Source of the DNA: Rathayibacter sp. VKM Ac-2760
GTDB taxonomy: Bacteria; Actinomycetota; Actinomycetes; Actinomycetales; Microbacteriaceae
NCBI RefSeq assembly: GCF_009834185.1
Contig: NZ_CP047173.1
Span: 3,968,001 to 4,032,000, forward strand
Length of the DNA stretch: 64,000 nt
Direction: 5' to 3'
Positions 32,670 through 42,482 of the stretch are shown here, piece after piece; position 1 is the first letter of the stretch, and every line of letters starts with the position of its first letter. Made by a program: the position numbers and the translations under genes. The notes below the pieces were generated by a model that saw only the letters and a list, made by a program, of their open reading frames with translations, made no database searches and was not told the DNA's origin.

Positions 32670-33455
32670 ATGGATACCAGCAGCACCCGCTTCACCGACC
32701 GCGTCGTCCTCATCACCGGAGGCGGCTCCGGCCTCGGCCGCGCCACCGCCGTCCGCCTCGCCGCGGAGGGCGCGAAGCTCGCCCTCGTCGACGTCTCCGA
32801 GCCGGGCCTCGCCGCCACCGTCGAGGCGCTCCCCGAGGGCACCGAGTCGCTCACCGTGCTCGCGGACGTCTCGAAGGAGTCCGACGTCGACGCCTACGTC
32901 GCGCAGACCCTCGAGCGCTTCGGCCGCATCGACGGCTTCTTCAACAACGCCGGCATCGAGGGCCGCCAGAACCTCACCGAGGACTTCACCGCCGACGAGT
33001 TCGACAAGGTCGTGGCGATCAACCTCCGCGGCGTCTTCCTCGGCCTCGAGAAGGTGCTCAAGGTCATGCGCGAGCAGGGCTCCGGCATGGTCGTCAACAC
33101 CGCGAGCGTCGGCGGCATCACCGGCATCGGCAACCAGTCCGGCTACGCGGCCGCGAAGCACGGCGTCGTCGGCCTCACCCGCAACTCCGGCATCGAGTAC
33201 GGGCAGTACGGCATCCGGATCAACGCCATCGCCCCGGGCGCCATCTGGACGCCGATGGTCGAGAACTCGATGAAGCAGCTCGACGCGGAGAACCCGCGCA
33301 AGGCCGCCGAGGAGTTCATCCAGATCAACCCGACCAAGCGCTACGGCGAGGCCGCCGAGATCGCCTCGGTCGTCGCCTTCCTGCTCTCGGACGACGCCTC
33401 GTACATCAATGCGGTGGTGCTGCCGATCGACGGCGGTCAGTCGATCAAGTACTGA
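32670..33455 (+). CDS. SDR-family oxidoreductase
   Basis: A 261-residue classical short-chain dehydrogenase: cofactor motif TGGGSGLG (16-23), NNAG in FFNNAGIEG, catalytic Ser in NTASVGG, and YAAAK. VDVSEP after beta-2 (Asp) favours NAD(H). It ends GGQSIKY, with VLPIDGG typical of the FabG-like branch. It is followed 43 bp later by an acyl-CoA synthetase, so both may act on the same short- or medium-chain acid. Confidence 0.87.
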   Translation: MDTSSTRFTDRVVLITGGGSGLGRATAVRLAAEGAKLALVDVSEPGLAATVEALPEGTESLTVLADVSKESDVDAYVAQTLERFGRIDGFFNNAGIEGRQNLTEDFTADEFDKVVAINLRGVFLGLEKVLKVMREQGSGMVVNTASVGGITGIGNQSGYAAAKHGVVGLTRNSGIEYGQYGIRINAIAPGAIWTPMVENSMKQLDAENPRKAAEEFIQINPTKRYGEAAEIASVVAFLLSDDASYINAVVLPIDGGQSIKY

Positions 33456-33498
33456 GCCCTCCCACCCCGGAGCCGCCGCGGCGCGAGAGAATGATCGG

Positions 33499-35190
33499 AT
33501 GAACCCCACCGGCCGCTTCCGCGCCGCCCGCGACACCCTGCTCGAGCACCGCACCGACGCCATCGCCGCCGCCGAGGCCTTCCGCTGGCCGGACGTCGGC
33601 CCGCACTTCAACTGGGCCGTCGACTGGTTCGACGAGATCGCGATCGGCAACGAGCGCACCGCCCTCTGGATCGTCGAGGAGGACGGCTCCGAGACGAAGG
33701 TCTCGTTCGACGAGATGCGCTGGCGCTCCGACGAGGTCGCCGCCTGGCTGCACTCCGTCGGCGTCGAGCAGGGCGACCACGTGCTGCTCATGCTCGGCAA
33801 CCGGCTCGAGCTGTGGGAGTCGATGCTCGCGATCATGAAGCTTGGCGCGGTCATCCTGCCGACCACGACCCTCCTCTCCCCCGCCGACCTGGCCGACCGC
33901 CTCGAGCGCGGCGAGGTGGCGCACGTGATCGCGGACGCGAGCGAGACCGGCAAGTTCGCCGGGATGGCGGAGGGCGTCGGCCGCATCGCCGTGGGCGGCG
34001 CCGCCGCGGGCGTTCCCGACGGCTGGCTCGACTACGCCGACTCGATCGAGGCCCCCGGCATCGCCCCGACCGTCGTCGTGGACAGCACCGACGCGTGCCT
34101 CGTCTACTTCACCTCGGGGACGACCTCGAAGCCCAAGATGGTCGTGCACAGCCACGAGTCGTACCCGGTCGGGCACCTCAGCACGCTGTACTGGCTCGGC
34201 GTGCAGCCGGGCGACGTGCACTCGGCGATCAGCTCGCCCGGCTGGGGCAAGCACGCCTGGAGCTGCTTCTTCGCGCCGTGGAACGCGGAGGCGACGGTGT
34301 TCGTCTACAATTACTCGCGCTTCTCGCCCGCGGCGCTGCGCGAGCAGCTCGACCGCGCCGGCGTCACCACCTTCTGCGCGCCGCCGACGGTCTGGCGGAT
34401 GCTGATCCAGTCCGAGCTGGGCGCGAAGCCGCGCGCGCTCGCCGAGATCCTCTCGGCCGGCGAGCCGCTCAACCCCGAGGTCATCGCGACGGTCGAGCGC
34501 GAGTGGGGCCTCACCATCCGCGACGGCTACGGCCAGACCGAGACCACGGCGATCATCGCCAACCCGCCCGGCGCCGAGGTCGTCTCCGGGGCGATGGGCC
34601 GGCCACTGCCGGGCGTCGCGATCGCGCTGATCGACCCGGTCACCGGCGAATCCTCCTCCACAGGCGAGATCTGCCTCGACCTGTCCACGGAGCCGGTCAA
34701 CCTGATGTCCGGCTATCTCGGCGACGAGGAGCGCACCTCGCGCGCGCGGGCCGACGGCTACTTCCACACCGGGGACGTCGCCGTCCGCGCCGTCGACGGC
34801 ACCATCACCTTCCTCGGCCGCACCGACGACATCTTCAAGTCGTCGGACTTCAAGATCTCGCCCTTCGAGGTGGAGAGCGTGCTGCTGCAGCACCCGGCCG
34901 TCGCGGAGTCGGCGGTCGTGCCCGCGCCGGATCCGACGCGGCACAGCGTGGTCAAGGCGTACGTGGCGCTGGCGGAGGGCTGGGAGCCGACCGCCGAGAC
35001 CGCCGCGGCGATCTTCCGGCACACCGACGAGCTGCTCTCCTCGTTCGAGCGGGTGCGGCGGATCGAGTTCCACGAGCTGCCCAAGACGATCTCGGGCAAG
35101 ATCCGCCGCGTCGAGCTGCGCGAGCGCGAGGAGGAGGCCTTCGGCCGCGGCGAGGAGCTCGCGGCGGAGTGGCGGAGCGACCGGCTGTAG
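33499..35190 (+). CDS. AMP-dependent acyl-CoA synthetase (acyl-CoA synthetase medium-chain type)
   Basis: A 563-residue ANL-superfamily adenylating enzyme. Motifs: P-loop YFTSGTTSKPKMVVHSH, YGQTETT in the adenylation core, YFHTGDVAVRAVDGTITFLGRTDDIFKSSDFKISPFEVES with the hinge Asp and a C-terminal Lys in LPKTISGKIRRVELR. The motif pattern resembles acetyl-/medium-chain acyl-CoA synthetases. It activates a carboxylate to an acyl-CoA through an acyl-AMP. It is likely in an operon with the SDR gene. Confidence 0.87.
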   Translation: MNPTGRFRAARDTLLEHRTDAIAAAEAFRWPDVGPHFNWAVDWFDEIAIGNERTALWIVEEDGSETKVSFDEMRWRSDEVAAWLHSVGVEQGDHVLLMLGNRLELWESMLAIMKLGAVILPTTTLLSPADLADRLERGEVAHVIADASETGKFAGMAEGVGRIAVGGAAAGVPDGWLDYADSIEAPGIAPTVVVDSTDACLVYFTSGTTSKPKMVVHSHESYPVGHLSTLYWLGVQPGDVHSAISSPGWGKHAWSCFFAPWNAEATVFVYNYSRFSPAALREQLDRAGVTTFCAPPTVWRMLIQSELGAKPRALAEILSAGEPLNPEVIATVEREWGLTIRDGYGQTETTAIIANPPGAEVVSGAMGRPLPGVAIALIDPVTGESSSTGEICLDLSTEPVNLMSGYLGDEERTSRARADGYFHTGDVAVRAVDGTITFLGRTDDIFKSSDFKISPFEVESVLLQHPAVAESAVVPAPDPTRHSVVKAYVALAEGWEPTAETAAAIFRHTDELLSSFERVRRIEFHELPKTISGKIRRVELREREEEAFGRGEELAAEWRSDRL

Positions 35191-35199
35191 CGCAGGCTC

Positions 35200-35640
35200 T
35201 CACTCCGCGGGCGGCCGGCGGCGCTGCTGCTTGGTGGCGGAGCGCTGCTGCTTGCTCGCGAGGTGCCGGCGGGCCGAGCCGCGGGTCGGCCGGGTCGGGC
35301 GGCGCGGGGCGGCGGGCGGAGCGAGGGCCGCGGCGACGAGGTCGCGGAGCGTCGCGAGGGCGCTCTCGCGGTTGCGCAGCTGCGAGCGCTGCTGCGACAC
35401 GGTCACGGTGACCGCACCGGCGACCATCCGCTGCGAGAGGCGCTCGAGGATCCGCGACCGCTGCTCCTCGCTCAGCACGGCCGACTCCGCCGCGCTCCAG
35501 GTGAGCTGCACGCGGCTGTCGGAGGTGTTGACGTGCTGGCCGCCGGGGCCGGAGGAGCGGGAGAACCGCCACTGCAGCTCCGTCGCGGGGATCGTGAGGG
35601 CGGCGCTCACCTCGAGATCGGCGCTCGCCTCCGGGACCAT
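35200..35640 (-). CDS. arfB: Alternative ribosome-rescue factor ArfB (YaeJ-type peptidyl-tRNA hydrolase)
   Basis: A 146-residue class-I release-factor-like protein. The catalytic GGQ is Gly33-Gly34-Gln35 in SSGPGGQHVNTSDSRVQL, and the basic C-terminal tail (RRHLASKQQRSATKQQRRR) should enter the empty mRNA channel. It frees stalled ribosomes by hydrolysing peptidyl-tRNA without a stop codon. Length and layout match ArfB. The start is chosen at MVPEAS, since the upstream extension is low-complexity. Confidence 0.88.
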   Translation of the reverse strand: MVPEASADLEVSAALTIPATELQWRFSRSSGPGGQHVNTSDSRVQLTWSAAESAVLSEEQRSRILERLSQRMVAGAVTVTVSQQRSQLRNRESALATLRDLVAAALAPPAAPRRPTRPTRGSARRHLASKQQRSATKQQRRRPPAE

Positions 35641-35668
35641 GCGGCAAGCCTGGCACGCTGCGACGCGA

Positions 35669-36697
<1,029 letters not shown>

Positions 36698-36773
36698 GAG
36701 GTGGCTCCTTGTCGCTCGGGGGCTCGGGGAACCCCAGAGTGACCGGCTCCTCAGGCCGGAGTCTCTGCACCGG

Positions 36774-36968
36774 CTATGAGTCTCCGATGTCCCGACGCCA
36801 TCGGCGCCACAGGGCCTTCAGCCGCTCGACCTGCCGATCCGTCCAGTCGTTCGACAGGGCGAAGGCCGCGGCGGCGGGGTCTCCGCCGTTGCTGATCCGC
36901 TGGATCGCCTCGAGCGCCTGCTGGGCGGGATCGCGGTCGTCCTCGGGATCGTGCGGCGCCTCGGTCAC
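36774..36968 (-). CDS. Small helical protein coupled to DUF1266 gene
   Basis: A 64-residue acidic-to-basic helical protein (PAQQALEAIQRISNGGDPAAAAFALSNDWTDRQVERLKALWRRWRRDIGDS). The GTG start overlaps the stop of the upstream DUF1266 gene (GTGA), so it is translationally coupled. No family is recognised. Confidence 0.55.
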   Translation of the reverse strand: MTEAPHDPEDDRDPAQQALEAIQRISNGGDPAAAAFALSNDWTDRQVERLKALWRRWRRDIGDS

Positions 36969-38002
36969 GATCCGGCTCCGTCCCGCGCGGCCCCGGGGTA
37001 CGGCACGGTCGCCGCGGGCCAAGCCGACGCGAGCAGCTCGCCGCGCAGCCGGTGGTACTGCTGCACCGCGCTGAGCGAGTCGGAGCGGAAGGCGAGGGCG
37101 ACGGCGGCGTCACGCCAGTAGGCGTCCCAGCCGTCGTACTGCGCGAAGACGCGCGCGCCGATGCTCTCCAGCAGCTGCCAGGCGCGCTCGGCGGTCAGGT
37201 AGCCGGCGACGTAGGCGTAGCGGACCGCTCCGATCGTCCGCTCGGCGTCGCCCGCGAGCAGCAGCGCCGGCGGGCGGCCGCCGATCGGCTGGGTGCGCTC
37301 GAGGAGGTCGAACTCGCTCGCGCCGCTCAGCGCGGAGATCCGCGACCGCATCCGCTCCGCGTCCTCCGACGCCGACACCTCGGCGAAGCGGGTCGACAGC
37401 GGTCCGCGGGCGAGGGCGTCGGCGACGAGGAGCTCGACGTCCTCGGCCGAGGCGATGCGGAAGCCGCGGTCGAGCCCGCCGCGCTGCTCCGAGAGCTCCG
37501 GGATCGGCAGGTCGGGCCAGGGCGAGCCCTTGGCGCCGTCGCCGTAGCGGGCGCGCAGGCCCGCGGGCAGCTCGGCCCAGGTGGGCTGGAAGGCGAGCGA
37601 GGAGTTCCAGCCGCCGAAGGAGAAGTCGCTGACCGCGTCGAGGGCGAGCAGCTGCTGCTGCCGGAGGGTCGGCGCGGGGGTCCGCGCCTCGGCGCGGTAG
37701 GCGAGCTGCTGCCGCCGGGGTGCACCCGCATCGCGGAACTGGAAGACGATCGAGGCGATCGCGAGCCCGAAGACGAGGCCGATCCCGAAGGTGAAGATCG
37801 GCAGACCGGTGCTGCCGTCGGCGCTCGCAAGGCCGAGCACGAAGCCGACGACGCCCAGCGGAGCGGCGCACGCCGTCACCAGCAGGGCGCGGCGGGCGAT
37901 CCCGCCGCCGGGCGAGCGACGGTGCGCGTCGGCGATCCGCGCGTACCGCAGCCGGGAGCGCACGGGGAACTCCACGTCTCCGGGGTGATTCTGCAGCGGC
38001 AC
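36965..38002 (-). CDS. DUF1266 domain protein with two membrane spans
   Basis: A 345-residue protein with two adjacent membrane spans near 32-80 (ALLVTACAAPLGVVGFVLGL and PIFTFGIGLVFGLAIASIVF) and a cytosolic C-terminal part. The last about 110 residues match DUF1266: VRYAYVAGYLTAERAWQLLESIGARVFAQYDGWDAYWRDAAVALAFRSDS. The middle carries TLRQQQLLALDAVSDFSFGGWNSS. DUF1266 is of unknown function and often found beside secretion or immunity genes in Gram-negatives; none are seen here. GTG start chosen because upstream codons look non-coding. Confidence 0.75.
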   Translation of the reverse strand: MPLQNHPGDVEFPVRSRLRYARIADAHRRSPGGGIARRALLVTACAAPLGVVGFVLGLASADGSTGLPIFTFGIGLVFGLAIASIVFQFRDAGAPRRQQLAYRAEARTPAPTLRQQQLLALDAVSDFSFGGWNSSLAFQPTWAELPAGLRARYGDGAKGSPWPDLPIPELSEQRGGLDRGFRIASAEDVELLVADALARGPLSTRFAEVSASEDAERMRSRISALSGASEFDLLERTQPIGGRPPALLLAGDAERTIGAVRYAYVAGYLTAERAWQLLESIGARVFAQYDGWDAYWRDAAVALAFRSDSLSAVQQYHRLRGELLASAWPAATVPYPGAARDGAGS

Positions 38003-38056
38003 GCTCGGCAGCCTAGACGGACTGCGCGGATGCCGCGGGTGTGGTTGCCTGGGGGC

Positions 38057-38521
38057 ATGAAGCTTGCCGAAGCACTCCTCGAGCGGGGCGATCTGCAGAA
38101 GCGGATCGAGGCCCTCCAGTCGCGGATCGTCGCGAACGCCTCCTACCAGGAGGGCGAGGAGCCGACGGAGGACCCGGCGGAGCTGCTCGCGGAGTGCACG
38201 CGCGCGCTGGCCGCGCTGCAACGGCTGGTCACGGCGGTGAATCTCACCAACACGGCGGCGACCACGCCCGACGGCACGCGGCTGACCGCGGCGCTCGCCC
38301 GGCGCGAGTCGCTGCGCGCGCAACACAGCATCGTGGTGCGGGCGGCCGACGCGGCCGCGGGCGATCGCGGCTACCGCCAGCTGCGCAGCGAGCTCCGGCG
38401 GCTGCCGGCCCTGCCCGTGCGCGAGCTGCGCGCGCAGGCCGACGAGCTGGCGCGCGAGCTGCGCGACCTGGACGCGGCGATCCAGCGCACGAACTGGGAG
38501 GTCGATCTGCTGCAGGAGTGA
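38057..38521 (+). CDS. DIP1984 family protein
   Basis: A 154-residue helical protein: MKLAEALLERGDLQKRIEALQSRIVANASYQEGEEPTEDPAELL is the family signature, followed by LVTAVNLTNTAATTPDG and a long coiled coil to the end (DAAIQRTNWEVDLLQE). The family is named after a Corynebacterium diphtheriae gene; function unknown, though this shape suggests a dimeric coiled coil. It is divergent from DUF1266. Confidence 0.85.
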   Translation: MKLAEALLERGDLQKRIEALQSRIVANASYQEGEEPTEDPAELLAECTRALAALQRLVTAVNLTNTAATTPDGTRLTAALARRESLRAQHSIVVRAADAAAGDRGYRQLRSELRRLPALPVRELRAQADELARELRDLDAAIQRTNWEVDLLQE

Positions 38522-38563
38522 AGCGGTGAGTCGGTAGGCGCACCGGAGCGAGCACACACCGTC

Positions 38564-38585
38564 GGGCCGGCGGTCAATCCGGCCC
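38564..38585 (+). terminator. Candidate terminator hairpin after DIP1984
   Basis: GGGCCGG (38564-38570) pairs with CCGGCCC (38579-38585) around CGGTCAAT. A competing CCCAC/GTGGG stem follows. No U-tract. This 214-bp gap between convergent genes contains no other recognisable feature. Confidence 0.45.
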
Positions 38586-38735
38586 ACTGTCACGCGGTGG
38601 GCAGCGTACGGCTCCGGCCATCACTCACAGCCCAGCACCGACGACCGGTGATCGCGCAGGCAGGACATCTCATCACCACGTGCTGGCCGGTGCGCCGAGG
38701 GCGGGTTCGGGGACCTCACCGCCTGAGTGTCCGCG

Positions 38736-39659
38736 TCATGCCATCGAGCGCAGCTGCGCCGCGAAGAACGCGAGCGAGCGGTCGACCTCGGGCAGCGCGG
38801 GCGTGCGGTTCAGGTGGCCGTGCGGCATGCCCTGCGCGAGGTAGCCGGTCGCGGCGACGCCGGCCTCCGCCAGCTGGCGCAGCAGCAGCTCGGCCGAGCC
38901 GCGGAGCTCGTCGTACTCGTTCACGAGCACGGAGGTCGGCGGCAGACCGTGCAGCGGGGCGGCGCCGGGGAGCGCGTGCGGCGGCAGATCGGAGAGGCGG
39001 CCGACGTAGGTGCGGACCATGCCCTCGATGCCGGCGGTCGGGAAGCGCAGCAGCGGCGGCAGCGGGAGCAGCTCGCGGATCACGGCGTCGTCGAGCGGCG
39101 GGTTCGGGAAGTGCGCGAACGGGTAGGCGAGCAGCACGTGGTCCGGGAGGCGCGTGCCGGCGTCGCGCTCGCGGAGCGTCGCGGCGAGGGCCAGGGCGGC
39201 GCCGGCGCTGGCCCCGCCGATCGCGACGGGCAGCGCGCCCGGCGTCTCGGCGCGGAGGTGGCGCCAGGCGGCCTGCACGTCGTCGAGCGGGACGGGGAAG
39301 CGGACCTCGGCCGTCGCCAGCCGGTAGCCGACCGAGACGACGCGGGTGCTCGCGCGGGCGGCGAGCTCGGCGGCGACGACGTGCGACTCGCGCATCTCGA
39401 GGTCGCCGGCCTGGAAGCCGCCGCCGTGCACCCAGAGCAGGGCGGCGGCCGCGGGCGCTGCGGGCTCGTAGATCCGGAGCGGGATCGGGCCGTGCGGGCC
39501 GTCGATCGCGGCATCGGAGACCGTGACGCCCTCGGGGAGCGACCACGGGCCGGGGTCCTGCTCGAACTCGGCGACCTTCGCCGCCTGCTCGGCGTCGAGC
39601 GGATAGCCGACGCCGTCGAGCAGCGGCAGGCGGGCGGCGAGGTAGGGATCGAGCGGCAA
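38736..39659 (-). CDS. Alpha/beta hydrolase (hormone-sensitive-lipase-like esterase)
   Basis: A 307-residue esterase: oxyanion motif LLWVHGGGFQAGD, nucleophile Ser in GGASAGAALAL, an Asp in VNEYDELRGSAELL and catalytic His in QGMPHGHLN. It hydrolyses short-chain carboxyl esters. I chose the TTG at 39659 (MPLDPYLAARLPLLDG), since AGGAGG lies 5 bp upstream and this is the usual family start; a GTG upstream would add a poor extension. Confidence 0.85.
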   Translation of the reverse strand: MPLDPYLAARLPLLDGVGYPLDAEQAAKVAEFEQDPGPWSLPEGVTVSDAAIDGPHGPIPLRIYEPAAPAAAALLWVHGGGFQAGDLEMRESHVVAAELAARASTRVVSVGYRLATAEVRFPVPLDDVQAAWRHLRAETPGALPVAIGGASAGAALALAATLRERDAGTRLPDHVLLAYPFAHFPNPPLDDAVIRELLPLPPLLRFPTAGIEGMVRTYVGRLSDLPPHALPGAAPLHGLPPTSVLVNEYDELRGSAELLLRQLAEAGVAATGYLAQGMPHGHLNRTPALPEVDRSLAFFAAQLRSMA

Positions 39660-39700
39660 CAGTGCCTCCTGGGTGGGTGCGGATACGAAGAACACGGTAG

Positions 39701-41014
39701 TCAGGACGGCGGCGGTGCGTCCTCGAAGCGGGGGCCCGGCGGCGCCCCGGCCAGGGCGGGCGGGCGGATCGTGACGGTGCGGCCGGTCGGGGTGGTCCAG
39801 ACGATGCCGCCGTCCTTCCGGGGGACGTAGGTCCAGCGGTCGCCGTGGCGGACGTGGTGGTGGCTCGCGCAGAGGGAGACGAGGTTGTCGAGGGCGGTCT
39901 CGCCGCCGTTGCGCCACTCGATCGTGTGGTCCGCCTCCGACCTCGACGCGGAGCGGGTGCAGCCGGGGAAGCGGCAGGTCTGGTCTCGGAGCTGCAGATG
40001 CAGGCGCATCTGCGGGGGTGGGACCCGGTGGGTGCGGCCGACGGAGACGACCGCGCGGGTATCGGGGTCGGTGAGGACCCGGGTGAAGGAGGCGGCGCTC
40101 GCGACCAGCGCGCGGGCGAGGTCGGCCGGGAGGAGGCCGTAGCCGTCGAGGTCCGCGGGAGCGTCGTCGAGCCCGACAGCAGTCGACGCGGCGAGGGTCA
40201 GCCGCACCTCCGCGCGGATCCCCGGCACGAACGACGACGACACCTGAGGACCGTCGCTCGCGGGAGTCGTCCCGGCGATGTCGCCGTCGCGCAGCAGATC
40301 GGTGAGGGCGTCGGCCTTGAGCTGAGCCAGGGTGCGCTCGTCGCCGCCCTCCCGGAGGGCGCGGGCGATGCGGTCGAGACGATCCCCGATCCCCAGCGCG
40401 TCCGGCGCGGGCAGCAGCGCGCAGAGCGTGGCCATCCCGTCGACCTCCGGCGAGATCCAGAGGGCGCGATCCTGGCGGGCGCGGGCATGGCGCTGAGCGA
40501 GCGGCTCCTCGTGCAGCTCATCGCGCAAGCGGGCGACGATCCTCCTCAGCTGCGTCGGCGTCACCTCCGGCGCGACCTCGGCCGCGCGCGCGTCGAACGC
40601 GGCACGAGAGGTGACGGGCAGGGTCGCGGCGGTCGCGCCGATGATCTCGCCCGCCTCCCACAGCAGCCGACCCTCCGCCAGGAGAGCGCGCGTGCAGGGC
40701 AGCTCCTCGACCAGCAGGATCGCGTGATCGATCACCTTCCACGCCGCCCGCTCCGACAGGCGGAGCGCGACCGCGAACTCCGCCCGGATCGACCGCTCGA
40801 CCAGACCGGTCACCTCGCTCCGGGACAGGCCGCGGGCGAACTCCTGCGGAGCGGCGAGTGCCGTCCGGTAGGCGAGATGCAGCGCCTCCGCGCGCGTGAG
40901 GAGGAATCGCGCCGAGGTGAGGCCGAGATCGGCGGCCACGCCGAGCACCGCGCCGACGGCGGCGGCCGGCCCGAGCCGTCCCTCCGCCGCATCCGCGTCG
41001 CTGATCTCATCCAT
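39701..41014 (-). CDS. DUF222 / HNH endonuclease protein
   Basis: A 437-residue protein of the 13E12-repeat/DUF222 group common in actinobacteria. The long helical DUF222 part (about 1-330) is followed by an HNH domain: RDQTCRFPGCTRSASRSEADHTIEWRNGGETALDNLVSLCASHHHVRHG, with both zinc Cys residues and the His-Asn-His set. Many copies per genome are normal; a role in mobile DNA is suspected but not shown. The start is uncertain: MDEISDAD (41014) or an ATG 51 bp upstream. Confidence 0.85.
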   Translation of the reverse strand: MDEISDADAAEGRLGPAAAVGAVLGVAADLGLTSARFLLTRAEALHLAYRTALAAPQEFARGLSRSEVTGLVERSIRAEFAVALRLSERAAWKVIDHAILLVEELPCTRALLAEGRLLWEAGEIIGATAATLPVTSRAAFDARAAEVAPEVTPTQLRRIVARLRDELHEEPLAQRHARARQDRALWISPEVDGMATLCALLPAPDALGIGDRLDRIARALREGGDERTLAQLKADALTDLLRDGDIAGTTPASDGPQVSSSFVPGIRAEVRLTLAASTAVGLDDAPADLDGYGLLPADLARALVASAASFTRVLTDPDTRAVVSVGRTHRVPPPQMRLHLQLRDQTCRFPGCTRSASRSEADHTIEWRNGGETALDNLVSLCASHHHVRHGDRWTYVPRKDGGIVWTTPTGRTVTIRPPALAGAPPGPRFEDAPPPS

Positions 41015-41114
41015 ACGCGTATTGAAGCAGGAACCACCGACACCCGAGAGGCCGATCCGACTCATCCGAAGAGAACTCGTCGAAGGCCGTCCTGTGGAGG
41101 AGCGACGACAGGAT

Positions 41115-41816
41115 TCAGTGCGACGGCGCCGCGCGCCGCTCGAGGAGGAGGACTCCGTCCAGGAGCACGGCGTCCTCGCCGTCCGGGCCGGTCGCGGTCC
41201 GCTCGCGGGTCTCGACGACCCGTGGCGTCCACTCCGCCGGATCGAGAGCGAGGGCGGCGAGCTCCTCCTCCGGCGAGGCGAGGACGGGCCCGTCCTCGTG
41301 CCGGTGCGAGTGCGCGGACCAGGGCGGCGCGGCGGCGTGCGAGACGATCGCGAGGACGCCGCCCGGCGCGACGAGGTCGGCGGCCCGGCGCAGGATCGGG
41401 ATCCGCGGCAGCTCCACCATCGAGTGCAGGAAGCTCGAGGCGACCAGGTCGAAGACGCCCTCGACCGGCCAGTCGCCGCCGAGATCCGCCTGGCGGACGT
41501 CGATCACGAGGCCCCGGGCGAGCGCCTCGGTGCGGGCGCGCGCGAGTGCCGTCTCGGAGAGATCGAGGCCCGTGACGGTCCAGCCCTGCGCCGCCAGCCA
41601 GAGGACGTCGCCGCCCTCGCCGCAGCCCAGGTCGAGGGCGCGGCCGGGAGTCAGGCCGCCGACGAGGTCGACGAGGGTCGCGTTCGGCCGGCCCGACCAG
41701 ACGCGGTCGGAGTCGGTGTAGCGCGCCTCCCAGTGGTCGCGGGGAGTGGCGTGCTCGCGGGGAGTGCCGTGCTCTCGGGGAGTGGCGTGCTCGGTGCCGT
41801 GCTCGTGCTCGCTCAT
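41115..41816 (-). CDS. Class I SAM-dependent methyltransferase
   Basis: A 233-residue methyltransferase: motif I RALDLGCGEGGDVLWLAAQGW, acidic loop TGLDLSETAL, motif IV LVASSFLHSM. The region HWEARYTDSDRVWSGRPNATLVDLV resembles thiopurine/tellurite-resistance-type (TehB-like) methyltransferases. The N-terminus holds three near-perfect 6-residue repeats (TPREH), encoded by an 18-bp tandem repeat. GGAAGGGAACGAC precedes the ATG. Confidence 0.83.
   Translation of the reverse strand: MSEHEHGTEHATPREHGTPREHATPRDHWEARYTDSDRVWSGRPNATLVDLVGGLTPGRALDLGCGEGGDVLWLAAQGWTVTGLDLSETALARARTEALARGLVIDVRQADLGGDWPVEGVFDLVASSFLHSMVELPRIPILRRAADLVAPGGVLAIVSHAAAPPWSAHSHRHEDGPVLASPEEELAALALDPAEWTPRVVETRERTATGPDGEDAVLLDGVLLLERRAAPSH
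41738..41792. repeat. Three-copy 18-bp tandem repeat inside the methyltransferase gene
   Basis: Unit CGGGGAGTGGCGTGCTCG recurs three times with one or two changes, encoding EHATPR/EHGTPR on the minus strand. It lengthens the disordered N-terminus and stays in frame. Copy number probably varies between strains. Confidence 0.7.
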
Positions 41817-42004
41817 GTCGTTCCCTTCCACGAGCGCGGTGCGTCCGTCCGGCTCCGCTCGAGGATGCCGGACCGCGCGCTCCGGAGCCAGCCGTCGTGC
41901 CGCTTCGGCACGAGCTCCTCCCCAGGTGCCGCGGCGGCCGCGCTCTCCACCGATCCTCCGCGACCCCTTCCGCGACACGGCGAGCGCCGATTAGCGTCGG
42001 CGGC

Positions 42005-42355
42005 ATGAGCCTGAGCTTCGAAGAGATCATCGTCGACTGCACCGACTTCCGCGCCCTCGGGCACTGGTGGCAGGAGGCGCTCGGCTGGGACGTCGTGGAC
42101 GAGGACGACGAGGGGATCGAGCTGCTGCCCGCGTCGGGCCGCGGGCCGAGCCTCCTCTTCCTGGACGTGCCGGAGCGGAAGACCGTGAAGAACCGCCTGC
42201 ATCTCGACTTCGTGCCCGACGATCAGGCGGCGGAGGTCGACCGGCTCGTCGCGATGGGTGCCTCCCGGCTCGACGTCGGCCAGGGCGAGCAGTCGTGGGT
42301 GGTGCTCGCGGATCCGGAGGGGAACGAGTTCTGCATCCTCTCGGCGCGGGACTGA
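42005..42355 (+). CDS. VOC family protein (glyoxalase_6 type)
   Basis: A 116-residue protein with start FEEIIVDCTDFRALGHWWQEALGW and end VVLADPEGNEFCILSARD, typical of the actinobacterial glyoxalase_6 branch; RLHLDFVPDD supplies a central His. Divergent from the methyltransferase gene. Substrate unknown. Confidence 0.8.
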   Translation: MSLSFEEIIVDCTDFRALGHWWQEALGWDVVDEDDEGIELLPASGRGPSLLFLDVPERKTVKNRLHLDFVPDDQAAEVDRLVAMGASRLDVGQGEQSWVVLADPEGNEFCILSARD

Positions 42356-42405
42356 CGAGGGGCTAGATGCGTATGTATCGATAACTGTCTGAGCATGTCA
42401 AGGGT

Positions 42406-42419
42406 AGAACGATCGTTCT
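42406..42419. promoter_or_regulatory. Perfect 14-bp palindrome AGAACGATCGTTCT
   Basis: This dyad lies 64 bp before the sigma-like gene and resembles TetR or LexA-type sites in size. A minus-strand TTGACA (42396-42401, complement) also lies in this 127-bp gap, as does TATCGATA. It is a regulator site by appearance only. Confidence 0.5.
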
Positions 42420-42482
42420 CTGCCCTCTAGCATCGGCTTCGACGTCAGGCCGCCCCGGCCGAGCCGACCCGAGGAGAGAACC

